Shown here piece by piece: positions 13,172-19,274 of a DNA stretch of 28,541 nucleotides; position 1 is the first letter of the stretch, and each line of letters starts with the position of its first letter. The translations under genes were made by a program, and so were the position numbers. The notes under the pieces were generated by a model. The model made no database searches. It saw nothing but the letters and a program-made list of their open reading frames with translations, and was not told the origin of the DNA. The stretch comes from Candidatus Poseidoniia archaeon (GTDB lineage Archaea > Thermoplasmatota > Poseidoniia > MGIII > CG-Epi1), in contig JAKURS010000003.1 of NCBI GenBank assembly GCA_022449705.1, positions 1 through 28,541 on the forward strand, written 5' to 3'.

Positions 13172-13627
13172 TTATCGCAAAGTACTGTAAATTAGATTTG
13201 CAGCTTTATCACATTCTTCTATGGTGTGCCCCCTAGCTCCGAAAACAAGATAGTCAATCCTTACATAACTTTTCTTGAAGAACCAAAGAAATCCTGCTGC
13301 ATATCCCGAAGACACATTTGCAGCCCCACCTGGCAAGAACGTAGTGAAGCTTCGACTTGCCTCGAAAACCCAAAATAGGTATGTCTTGGAATTGATAATA
13401 GCTCTCTGGTCGGTGACAATCAAAGTCGCAATTGTTCTAAAACCAAAAATCAATGCTATAATCTCAAAGATTGCATAGACCAATCTGAATAGTGGATTCG
13501 CCACAGCTATTCCTACTATACCTCGCATTTCTAATAATACTTTCTCGTTTGATGCAAGGAACGGATAAATTGCCCTCACCAATGTAGAGGTAGTTTGGCC
13601 CGGTAGCGGTGAGAGGGTCGCATTCAT
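13172..13627 (-). CDS. Small membrane-associated protein, PH-like fold possible
   Basis: 151 residues in AT-rich DNA. A short soluble start leads to a hydrophobic stretch (about 36-66, LFRLVYAIFEIIALIFGF). Next is TIATLIVTDQRAIINSK, a pattern seen in bacterial PH-like domains (strand, TDxR, strand), then aromatic strands and an amphipathic C-terminal helix (EECDKAANLIYSTL) as expected at the end of a PH fold. A membrane-anchored bPH-like protein is therefore my best guess, not a firm assignment. The start ATG 13627 lies 28 nt from a TATA box (CTTTTATAT), suggesting a leaderless mRNA. It is divergent from the next small gene. Composition points to recent acquisition. Confidence 0.65.
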   Translation of the reverse strand: MNATLSPLPGQTTSTLVRAIYPFLASNEKVLLEMRGIVGIAVANPLFRLVYAIFEIIALIFGFRTIATLIVTDQRAIINSKTYLFWVFEASRSFTTFLPGGAANVSSGYAAGFLWFFKKSYVRIDYLVFGARGHTIEECDKAANLIYSTLR

Positions 13628-13650
13628 AGCAAGCCTACTACTCTGTTTTG

Positions 13651-13700
13651 ATATAAAAGTTAGTGTTTATAAAAATTCGAGAACGAGTTAATATTTAATA
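13651..13700. promoter_or_regulatory. Divergent promoters of the two island genes
   Basis: The minus-strand box CTTTTATAT (13651-13659) serves the 151-residue protein, 28 nt from its ATG. The plus-strand box TTAATATTTAATA (13688-13700) serves the 93-residue protein, about 29 nt from ATG 13723. Another TATA-like run (TTTATAAAAA, 13666-13675) lies between them. Confidence 0.5.
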
Positions 13701-13722
13701 CACAGAAAGCGTCGTTACAGTT

Positions 13723-14004
13723 ATGAGTATCTCCGAATCGCCCATATTTCAAAATATAGTTAAAGCGATGGTGCTCTTATTTTTGGGATCTATCTCCCTT
13801 TTTCTGCCTGTTGTTGGCCCTCTCTTCTTTCTAATCGGTTTAGTATTTGCAGGCCGTTTCTTGTACTTTGCGTGGCTGGCTAGTGAAAGAGAGTTCGCAA
13901 TTACTAATAGGGACACGACACCAAATGTAATTTTTGATCCGAAGCGCAGTCTAACTCGTTATCAGGATGAGGTTTCAGACCACAACAATCATGATAGGGA
14001 ATAG
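13723..14004 (+). CDS. Small hypothetical membrane protein
   Basis: 93 residues; family not recognised. Residues about 13-55 form one long or two short hydrophobic helices (IVKAMVLLFLGSISLFLP, then GPLFFLIGLVFAGRFLYF). The C-terminal 38 residues are hydrophilic and end in a charged Asn/His/Asp tail (DHNNHDRE). There are no catalytic motifs. It is AT-rich like its divergent neighbour and ends 23 nt before the stop of the convergent KAP-like gene. It may work with the membrane-associated neighbour protein, but only position suggests this. Confidence 0.6.
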   Translation: MSISESPIFQNIVKAMVLLFLGSISLFLPVVGPLFFLIGLVFAGRFLYFAWLASEREFAITNRDTTPNVIFDPKRSLTRYQDEVSDHNNHDRE

Positions 14005-14027
14005 CCGAAACTAGATAACTTATTCGA

Positions 14028-15881
14028 TTACTCTAACCCTTCAATAAAGGCAGCCTTGTCAAAGTTGGATTTGCCTTTTTTCACAACAGGTTTAAACGTC
14101 AGGGTTTCCTCTTCAACTGCTTCAAACTCTGGCTGTTTATCACCAACAACCTTGAACTTCGGCTTTTCGTCCTCGACCGGCTTGAAGACCGGGGGCGCCT
14201 CGTCGATGCCGGCCGATTCGAACGACGGCCCGACATGCTCTGGCTGTGATTCCTCGACTGGGGTGAAAGTGGGCAGCGCCTCGCTCGCCTCGCGTACTGT
14301 TGAGGGGCCGGTGCTGACCGGTCTGAACGCCGGGACCGAGGCGTCCCCGCCAAACTCGAAAGCAGGCTCGCTCCCGCTGTTGAACTGCTTGATTGCCTCG
14401 GCGGCGGCGTCCTTGACCGTCTTGACTGCGTCGCTGGTCAGAATCAGCAGCGCATCCATCGTGCTCTCCGGCATCTCGAACGGAGTGACCTGCGCTATGG
14501 CTCCCAGTGCGGTCGCTGCGCTGGCGCGCACACGGGATTTGGAGTCACGGGTGGCGGTGACGTATTTTTCGGCCGCTTCCTGCAGCAGCATCGGATCCGC
14601 ATCTGGTACCTTCAACCAGAGTTCCCGCGCCGCAACGTAGTCACCGGAGAGCACAGGCTCCATGAGCGTTTCGAGCGTCACACCTTCCGGCTCCGCCTTG
14701 GGAGCGCGCTCACGCTTCCGAGACCTGCGTTTTGGCGCAGCCTTGCGCTTGCGCACCTTACGCTTCTGCGTTTTCCTCTTTTCATCCCCCTTCGTAACGT
14801 GTATCTTGCGCCCGGCCCGCTCGCGCACCTTGAAGGTGCGGCTCTTGGGCAGTGGGTCGGCGTGCGGGTCGAACCCCTCCTGGTTGCGCCTGTCGGCGAT
14901 GGCGGCCCCGCTCTCGCTCTCCAGCCCCGACGGCATCTCGAACTGCGGCCCCTCGTTCAGCGTCATCACGCCCGAGCCTTTCGTTCCAGTCGCCGGCATC
15001 ACCGGCCGCGGGTCGAAGAAGGGCTGCTTGGCGAGCAGTGCCCGCAGGTTGCCGTTGTTGTAGGCGTCCAGCGCGATGGTGCTTGCAGTCACCTGCTTTA
15101 GCAGCTCTGACGAGCTGTCGCCGCGCACCAGCCGCTCCAGAGCGGTGAGCAGCAGCGGGTCGCTCTCCAGGAGCGCGTGAAACTCAGGCGCCACCCGCCC
15201 GATGTCGTCCCGTTTGGCCTGCAGCGCCGGGTCGCTCCCGGCCTCCGGCTGTGCAGCGCCGTCGCCGAGCAGCACCAGCTGGTGGAAGGTCTCGGCCAGG
15301 AATTCCTGCGGCGAGTAGGGCATCCGGTCGCCATGCTGCGCCTGCAGGTCCGCCTTCAGCGCACGCTCGCCCAGCGCCAGTACGAACATACATCTTGGCA
15401 GGTCGAGGAAGCCGGCCATGAATTCGAGCAGCCGCAGCAGCGACCCGGAAGCGGCCATATCGACTCCCTGCACTAGCACCACCAGCGGCGGCTGCGCGAC
15501 CAGCCGCTCCAGCAGCTTGCGCATCGCGGTGTCGAACTCACGCATCGCCGCCATGCGTGCGGTGCCATGCTGCTCCTGCGACGCCAGCTCATCCAGCCCG
15601 TCGAGCAGGCGACCGGTGATTTCGAGTACTGTCGTGTCGCGTTGCGACAACTCCTGCAGCAGCAGCAGCATCTGCTGGACCAGTGGCCCCCCCAAGTCCA
15701 GCTCGGAGAGGTGCCGCCGCGCGTTGAACACCAGAACTGTCAACCCGCGCTCCTGCAGTCGCGGCTCGAGCTCGGCCAGCAGCTGCTTGCGCTCGGCGGG
15801 AGAACCCTTGTAGAGTGCAACTAAGGACGGCGGTTTGCTTGCACCGGCCATCTCTTCGAGCCGGCGAAGGGCTTCTTGCAT
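14028..15881 (-). CDS. KAP-type NTPase homologue without catalytic motifs, with HEAT-like and FKPV-repeat tail
   Basis: 617 residues. Residues 18-205 follow the KAP P-loop NTPase fold: VLVFNARRHLSE (the FNAWRY-like strand, 48-60), PLVVLVQGVDMAASGSLLRL (Walker B region, 132-150) and FLDLPRCMFVLALGERAL, which is close to the KAP segment after Walker B. The catalytic residues are missing: the Walker A position reads LYKGSPAERKQLL with no GK[ST], and Walker B has QGVD in place of DDLD. No membrane helices are inserted. Next come a very basic stretch (350-396, with KRKTQKRKVRKRKAAPKRR), a HEAT-like helical unit (432-500) and acidic repeats built on FKPVEDE/FRPV/FTPVEE (505-600). It may be a scaffold rather than an enzyme. 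A TAA two codons before ATG 15881 excludes a longer start. Confidence 0.75.
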   Translation of the reverse strand: MQEALRRLEEMAGASKPPSLVALYKGSPAERKQLLAELEPRLQERGLTVLVFNARRHLSELDLGGPLVQQMLLLLQELSQRDTTVLEITGRLLDGLDELASQEQHGTARMAAMREFDTAMRKLLERLVAQPPLVVLVQGVDMAASGSLLRLLEFMAGFLDLPRCMFVLALGERALKADLQAQHGDRMPYSPQEFLAETFHQLVLLGDGAAQPEAGSDPALQAKRDDIGRVAPEFHALLESDPLLLTALERLVRGDSSSELLKQVTASTIALDAYNNGNLRALLAKQPFFDPRPVMPATGTKGSGVMTLNEGPQFEMPSGLESESGAAIADRRNQEGFDPHADPLPKSRTFKVRERAGRKIHVTKGDEKRKTQKRKVRKRKAAPKRRSRKRERAPKAEPEGVTLETLMEPVLSGDYVAARELWLKVPDADPMLLQEAAEKYVTATRDSKSRVRASAATALGAIAQVTPFEMPESTMDALLILTSDAVKTVKDAAAEAIKQFNSGSEPAFEFGGDASVPAFRPVSTGPSTVREASEALPTFTPVEESQPEHVGPSFESAGIDEAPPVFKPVEDEKPKFKVVGDKQPEFEAVEEETLTFKPVVKKGKSNFDKAAFIEGLE

Positions 15882-15940
15882 ATGGGGTTATGTCCTTGGG
15901 CAGGAAGCTGGTTCCCGCTGCCGCCGCGGGAGTCATCATC

Positions 15941-15950
15941 TATTTTAAGG
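15941..15950. promoter_or_regulatory. Possibly shared TATA box, tRNA-Leu and KAP-like gene
   Basis: TATTTTAAGG reads as a TATA box on the plus strand, about 30 nt before tRNA-Leu, and as CCTTAAAATA on the minus strand, about 64 nt before ATG 15881 (leader near 39 nt). No other TATA-like run is visible for either gene in this gap. Confidence 0.45.
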
Positions 15951-15974
15951 GTTCGGGAGGAGTGGAAACTGAGT

Positions 15975-16062
15975 GCGGGGGTCGCATAGCCTGGCCAATC
16001 GCGCCGGACTTAAGATCCGGTTCCTCAGGGATTCGTCGGTTCAAATCCGGCCCCCCGCACCA
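15975..16062 (+). tRNA. tRNA-Leu (UAA)
   Basis: Acceptor GCGGGGG pairs with CCCCCGC, discriminator A at 16059, encoded CCA 16060-16062. Anticodon stem-loop CCGGACUUAAGAUCCGG gives UAA. A long class II variable arm follows, as expected for Leu, and the T-loop GGUUCAAAUCC is normal. There is no intron. Confidence 0.95.
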
Positions 16063-16095
16063 TGCCCTGCCGAGCAGAGTGAGGTGTGCCGCGGC

Positions 16096-16479
16096 TTATT
16101 GCTCCGGCGGCGCCGCGTCCACCACCAGCCGGTGCCGCCGTGCCGCGACGCGCCGGTAGAGCCAGCGCAACAGCCGCATCACTCCGGGGAGCCGCGAGAG
16201 CAGCCAGAGCGGCCAGCCCCACCAGACGTGGCGGCAGAGCTCCACCAGCGCGTCCGCGCCACCGAGCACGTTGTCGTCGGGCAGCAGCAGCAGCAGTTCG
16301 TCTGAGGTGGTGGCTTTGTCCGCCGCCTTGTCGTTACGGGCGAGTCGCTCGCGCACCCACTCTGCCTGCAGCTCGGCCAGCGAGAAGCCGGCGCGTTGCG
16401 CCAGCCCGCCCCAGCGGTTCGCGAGCCCGCTGCAGAAGCCGCACTCGCCGTCGTAGAGCAGCCAGCCCGCTTGCGACAT
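16096..16479 (-). CDS. DCC family (DUF393) thiol-disulfide protein
   Basis: 127 residues. The N-terminal LLYDGECGFCSG (about 7-18) is the DxxCxxC signature that names the DCC/DUF393 family, predicted to have a thioredoxin-like fold with C13 and C16 as redox pair. Later come LLLLLPDDNVLGGADALVEL and the aromatic HVWWGWPLWLLSRLPGV helix, both usual in this family, and then a basic helix. The exact partner of these proteins is unknown. Its ATG shares a base with the TGA of the upstream site-2 protease gene, so the two are probably cotranscribed. Confidence 0.85.
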   Translation of the reverse strand: MSQAGWLLYDGECGFCSGLANRWGGLAQRAGFSLAELQAEWVRERLARNDKAADKATTSDELLLLLPDDNVLGGADALVELCRHVWWGWPLWLLSRLPGVMRLLRWLYRRVAARRHRLVVDAAPPEQ

Positions 16480-17204
16480 CAGAAAGGCATGATGGTCCAG
16501 TAGACCATCGCCAGCGCCAGGATGGCGGCGAGAATGGCACCCCAGGCGGCGTTGCTCCAGGCCATGATTTTCGAGCCGTCAAGCGGCGGGACCGGAATCA
16601 TGTTGAAGCCACCCAGGATGAGGTTGATGATTACCAGAAACTGCGCCAGCGCGCCCGCCCAGCCGAGCGGCCCAGCGGCGTTGGCGAGCAGCAGGTAGAA
16701 CGGCAGCGCCGCCAGCGCGAGCGCGATGTTAGTCAGCGGCCCTACCGCGGCGATATGGCCGTGCTGCCGGTTGGTGACGTGGCCGGCTACCATCACCGCT
16801 CCCGGTGCTGCAATCAGGAAGCCAACGGCGCCCATCAGCAGCGCCAACAGCAGCCCCTTGCGGTTGCCGCGGTACTCGGCCCAGCATCCGTACTTCTGCG
16901 CCATCCACTTGTGTGCCAGCTCGTGCAGCAGGAACCCCGTCATCACCGCTGCGAACGACATCAGCAGTTTCACTCCCAGCACCGTCGGCTGCTCCAGCGC
17001 CCGGCTGAGCCCGCCAGTGAGCGCCAGCGCCAGCGCGACTGTCAGCAGCGCCACTGACTCGGCAATTTGCGATTTCTCGTAGTCGGAAAACAGCATCCCG
17101 CCCGGCCGCCGGTTTACCTGCAGCGGCTCGCCCCAGCCGGCGGCGATCGGGGAATACTCAACGCGGTAGGTCGCCTGTCGGCCCCGCGGGCTTTCACGCC
17201 ACAT
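16479..17204 (-). CDS. Site-2 protease family (M50) membrane metallopeptidase
   Basis: 241 residues from ATG 17204 with about six membrane helices. HELAH (94-98) gives the zinc-binding HExxH, and NMIPVPPLDG (201-210) supplies the third ligand Asp, as in M50 peptidases of the small euryarchaeal type. GPLTNIALAL is the conserved G-x-x-x-N segment between them. These enzymes cut within membrane helices, often of anti-regulators or signal remnants; the substrate is unknown. A longer frame to 17270 exists, but a TATA-like TTAAG at 17228-17232 lies 26 nt before ATG 17204, supporting the shorter leaderless start. It is cotranscribed with the DCC protein. Confidence 0.9.
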   Translation of the reverse strand: MWRESPRGRQATYRVEYSPIAAGWGEPLQVNRRPGGMLFSDYEKSQIAESVALLTVALALALTGGLSRALEQPTVLGVKLLMSFAAVMTGFLLHELAHKWMAQKYGCWAEYRGNRKGLLLALLMGAVGFLIAAPGAVMVAGHVTNRQHGHIAAVGPLTNIALALAALPFYLLLANAAGPLGWAGALAQFLVIINLILGGFNMIPVPPLDGSKIMAWSNAAWGAILAAILALAMVYWTIMPF

Positions 17205-17227
17205 GGGCGCGCCACCCTGCCCCCGTC

Positions 17228-17232
17228 TTAAG
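17228..17232 (-). promoter_or_regulatory. TATA-like box for the site-2 protease gene
   Basis: The minus strand reads TTCCTTAAGAC around this core, 26 nt from ATG 17204. Confidence 0.45.
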
Positions 17233-17260
17233 GAATTTGGCTGGCGTGTGGCGCAAGCGC

Positions 17261-17265
17261 TTAAG
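17261..17265 (+). promoter_or_regulatory. TATA-like box for the coiled-coil gene
   Basis: The core TTAAG within GCGCTTAAGCGC, itself a perfect 12-bp palindrome (17256-17267), lies about 23 nt before GTG 17286. A leaderless start at that GTG is therefore plausible. Confidence 0.45.
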
Positions 17266-17285
17266 CGCACCAGTTATCGGCGCGC

Positions 17286-17513
17286 GTGGAGGACGAGCCG
17301 GAGCAGCTGCGCGCCCGCATCGACGCGCTGGAAGCGCAGCTAAAAGAGAAGCAGGAGGCGCACGCCACCGAAATGGCGCGGCTCAAGTCGGAGAACTATG
17401 ACGCGCTGGAGGCGTCGCAGACGCGCTATCAGGGCGAGCTCGCTATCCAGCACGCAAACTTCAAGCGGCAGATTGCGGAACTGCGCGCGCGACTTGAGGC
17501 GTTTGACGCTTAA
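17286..17513 (+). CDS. Small coiled-coil protein
   Basis: 75 residues from a GTG start; family not recognised. Almost the whole protein is one charged helix with heptad spacing (LRARIDALEAQLKEKQEAHA at the start and FKRQIAELRARLEAF at the end), rich in Glu, Ala, Arg and Gln. No membrane segment or Cys is present. It may form a dimeric rod or an adaptor. GC-rich third codon positions match real genes here. The TATA-like TTAAG upstream supports expression. The stop lies 32 nt before tRNA-Glu. Confidence 0.65.
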   Translation: MEDEPEQLRARIDALEAQLKEKQEAHATEMARLKSENYDALEASQTRYQGELAIQHANFKRQIAELRARLEAFDA

Positions 17514-17545
17514 TGTTAAGCCCTGCTCTCCACGGTAGGCCGGTC

Positions 17546-17623
17546 GCTCCCGTGGTGTAGTCCGGCCCATCATCTCGGCCTTTCGAGCCGAATACCCGGG
17601 TTCAAATCCCGGCGGGAGCACCA
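17546..17623 (+). tRNA. tRNA-Glu (UUC)
   Basis: Acceptor GCUCCCG pairs with CGGGAGC, discriminator A at 17620, encoded CCA 17621-17623. The anticodon arm CUCGGCCUUUCGAGCCGAA carries UUC. GGUUCAAAUCC is the T-loop. There is no intron. A TTAAG run at 17515-17519 may be its TATA element. Confidence 0.94.
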
Positions 17624-17668
17624 TTCTATTACCGTACTTGCTGGAATACCTTGTCCCCCCGGCGCCAT

Positions 17669-17755
17669 TGGCGCCGAGGGCGAGATTTGAACTCGCGAGG
17701 GAAATTTCCCACGGGCTTTCCAAGCCCGCGCAATTCCGGGCTATGCGACCTCGGC
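17669..17755 (-). tRNA. tRNA-Ser (GGA)
   Basis: On the minus strand acceptor GCCGAGG (from 17755) pairs with CCUCGGC. The discriminator is G at 17672, the archaeal/eukaryotic Ser identity base, and a CCA is encoded (17669-17671). The anticodon stem-loop CGGGCUUGGAAAGCCCG gives GGA. The long variable arm UGGGAAAUUUCCC is class II. It is convergent with tRNA-Glu, 45 nt apart. Confidence 0.94.
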
Positions 17756-17778
17756 GCGGCGGCGCCACGTCGCTCCCG

Positions 17779-17787
17779 CTTTAGAGA
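17779..17787 (-). promoter_or_regulatory. TATA-like box for tRNA-Ser
   Basis: The minus strand reads TCTCTAAAG, centred about 28 nt upstream of the tRNA 5' end. Confidence 0.45.
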
Positions 17788-17803
17788 CTTGTGGACCGGC
17801 ACA

Positions 17804-17810
17804 CTTATAC
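17804..17810 (+). promoter_or_regulatory. TATA-like box and start-site evidence for the 89-residue gene
   Basis: CTTATAC places transcription start near 17832. A GGGGT at 17842-17846 then lies 4 nt before TTG 17851. Together these favour TTG 17851 over the in-frame GTG at 17791, which lies upstream of this box. Confidence 0.45.
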
Positions 17811-17850
17811 GGCAGGAGTCGCGTCTGAGGAAACTGCGCGTGGGGTAAAC

Positions 17851-18120
17851 TTGAAACCGGATGAGAAGAAGAGGCTGGATTCGGTCGTCGAGATGCTCAA
17901 GGCTATCTACTACCCGGGTCACCACACCACCGCGCAGCGAGTCATAGAGCGGCACCTCATCCGCGAGTTCGGTTACAGGCCCCGCGAGGCGACCTACTTC
18001 GGCTCCAAGGTAGTCGAGGCACTGTGCGAGCTGGAGATGCTGTCGCAGGCGCCCGAGGACACGACGCGCAATACTCTCTGGCGCGTCGACCTGCGCAAGC
18101 TCAACAACTACGCCGGCTGA
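17851..18120 (+). CDS. Small conserved-looking hypothetical protein
   Basis: 89 residues from TTG 17851 (109 if GTG 17791 is used); not recognised. It reads as a compact helical protein: a basic start (KPDEKKRLDSVVEMLKAIYY), then RVIERHLIREFGYRPREATYFGSKVVEAL, which looks like a winged-helix or small helix-turn-helix core, and a short end with WRVDLRKLNNYAG. A DNA- or RNA-binding role is possible but unproven. It follows the convergent tRNA-Glu/tRNA-Ser pair. Its 3' end overlaps the stop of the convergent coaBC gene by 13 nt, so the two mRNAs are complementary at their ends. Confidence 0.7.
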   Translation: MKPDEKKRLDSVVEMLKAIYYPGHHTTAQRVIERHLIREFGYRPREATYFGSKVVEALCELEMLSQAPEDTTRNTLWRVDLRKLNNYAG

Positions 18121-19274
18121 AGCCGGTCCAGGATTGCACCGGCCAGCGTGCGCTTGTTTCCGCTCGCCTTTTCGGCACCTTTCCGTGAAACCAGCACCAC
18201 CCGTGCCGCTTCCGCTTCCATCGCCTCTGTCGTATTGGCCACAACCAGATCGGCGTACTCCAACGGGGCTTCGGCTTTTTTTATTAACTCATCGTCGGAA
18301 ACAGCGTCGGCCAGCTTGAACGCCACCAGCTTCCCTGAATGTGCCCTGCGCAGCAATGGCAGCAGCTTCGGCGCCGGCTCCAGCTCGAGGCTCACCCGCT
18401 GGCCCGAGGCAATCTTGCCCGACTGTCGCGCCGGCCGGAAGTCAGCCAGCGCTGCCGGTAGCAGGATTGCGTCCCACGCACCCAGCGACTCGACCCGGTC
18501 GGCCAGCTCCTGCAGCGTTGTGAACCGCTCGAGCGGAATCCAGTCGCCCGGGGCAACCGTTGCCGACCCGAGCCAGAGCGCAACATCGGCGCCGCGCGCG
18601 AACGCCACCTCGGCCAGCGCGACTGCCATCCTGCCGCTGGAGCGGTTCCCCAGCACGCGCACGTCGTCGAGCGGCTCAGCGGTGCCACCGCCGATGACCA
18701 GTATTCGCTGGCCAGCAAGGTCGCGCTGGCCGGCGAGGTGGCAGGCCCACGCCGCGACGGTTTCGCGCGCCGGCAGCTTGGCTTTGCCTTCTTCCAGCAC
18801 GGGGTCGAGCACCGTCGCGATTTTCCGTGCGGAACGCAGGTTTTCCTGCACCACGGGCGACTGCACCATTTTTCCATCCATCGCAGGCGCAATCAGCAGT
18901 GGAACGCTGGTGCCGAGCAGTGTCAGCGCGAAGAGCGTAGGGGGGGTGTCGCCGATGCCGTGCACAACCTTGGCGAGCGAGGAGGCAGTGCAGGGGGCAA
19001 TGACAAGCAGGTCGGCGTCAGCCGTAACGTGTTCGACCTGTCCCGTGATTTCGGTGACCGGCGGCCGCCCGCACGCAAATTCCAGCGCCTTGCGGCCGAC
19101 GAGTTCTAGCGCCGCCGCCGAAGCGACAATGCGCACTTCGGCGCCGTGTCGCAGCAGCTCGCGCGTTAGCCCGACGGCCTCGACCGCCGCGACCGAGCCA
19201 GTGACAGCCAGCCAGACGGTGCGGTCGGCGAGGGCGGTGCTGCGCTGCGCGACATTGCGTGAGGGGTGTTTCAT
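18108..19274 (-). CDS. coaBC: Bifunctional phosphopantothenoylcysteine decarboxylase/synthetase
   Basis: 388 residues, the usual fused CoaBC length. Residues about 18-180 are the FMN decarboxylase: WLAVTGSVAAVEA, H82 in VEHVTADADLLVIAPCTA (catalytic His) and APAMDGKM, where bacterial enzymes have PAMN; archaeal homologues also vary here. EEGKAKLPA is typical of archaeal CoaC. Residues about 190-388 are the CTP-using synthetase: VIGGGTAEPLDDVRVLGN, RSSGRMAVALA, LPAALADFRP and the lysines near LVAFKLA. It makes 4'-phosphopantetheine for CoA. The ATG overlaps the TGA of the upstream winged-helix gene (ATGA). Confidence 0.95.
   Translation of the reverse strand: MKHPSRNVAQRSTALADRTVWLAVTGSVAAVEAVGLTRELLRHGAEVRIVASAAALELVGRKALEFACGRPPVTEITGQVEHVTADADLLVIAPCTASSLAKVVHGIGDTPPTLFALTLLGTSVPLLIAPAMDGKMVQSPVVQENLRSARKIATVLDPVLEEGKAKLPARETVAAWACHLAGQRDLAGQRILVIGGGTAEPLDDVRVLGNRSSGRMAVALAEVAFARGADVALWLGSATVAPGDWIPLERFTTLQELADRVESLGAWDAILLPAALADFRPARQSGKIASGQRVSLELEPAPKLLPLLRRAHSGKLVAFKLADAVSDDELIKKAEAPLEYADLVVANTTEAMEAEAARVVLVSRKGAEKASGNKRTLAGAILDRLQPA

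Larger units (their letters stand above)
13080..14060. other. AT-richer island between ileS and the KAP-like gene
   Basis: From about 13080 to 14060 the base composition falls clearly below that of the rest of the window, and codons end in A/T. It contains two small divergent genes and, at 13086-13192, an open plus-strand frame (LEFSYDKPLSGRERFEGDG, then TFHKVNDFAYRKVL) that looks like the end of a decayed gene. The left edge meets the relic at 13013-13075. The right edge runs into the last 20 or so codons of the KAP-like gene. No transposase, integrase or terminal repeat is visible. Confidence 0.55.

Noticed and set aside
16086..17057. 323-residue plus-strand frame over the DCC and site-2 protease genes
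   Set aside because: Arg/Ala-rich antisense shadow of two well-supported genes.
17791..17850. GTG 17791 as start of the 89-residue protein
   Set aside because: It lies upstream of the TATA-like box at 17804-17810; TTG 17851 has a GGGGT just before it. Kept as an alternative.
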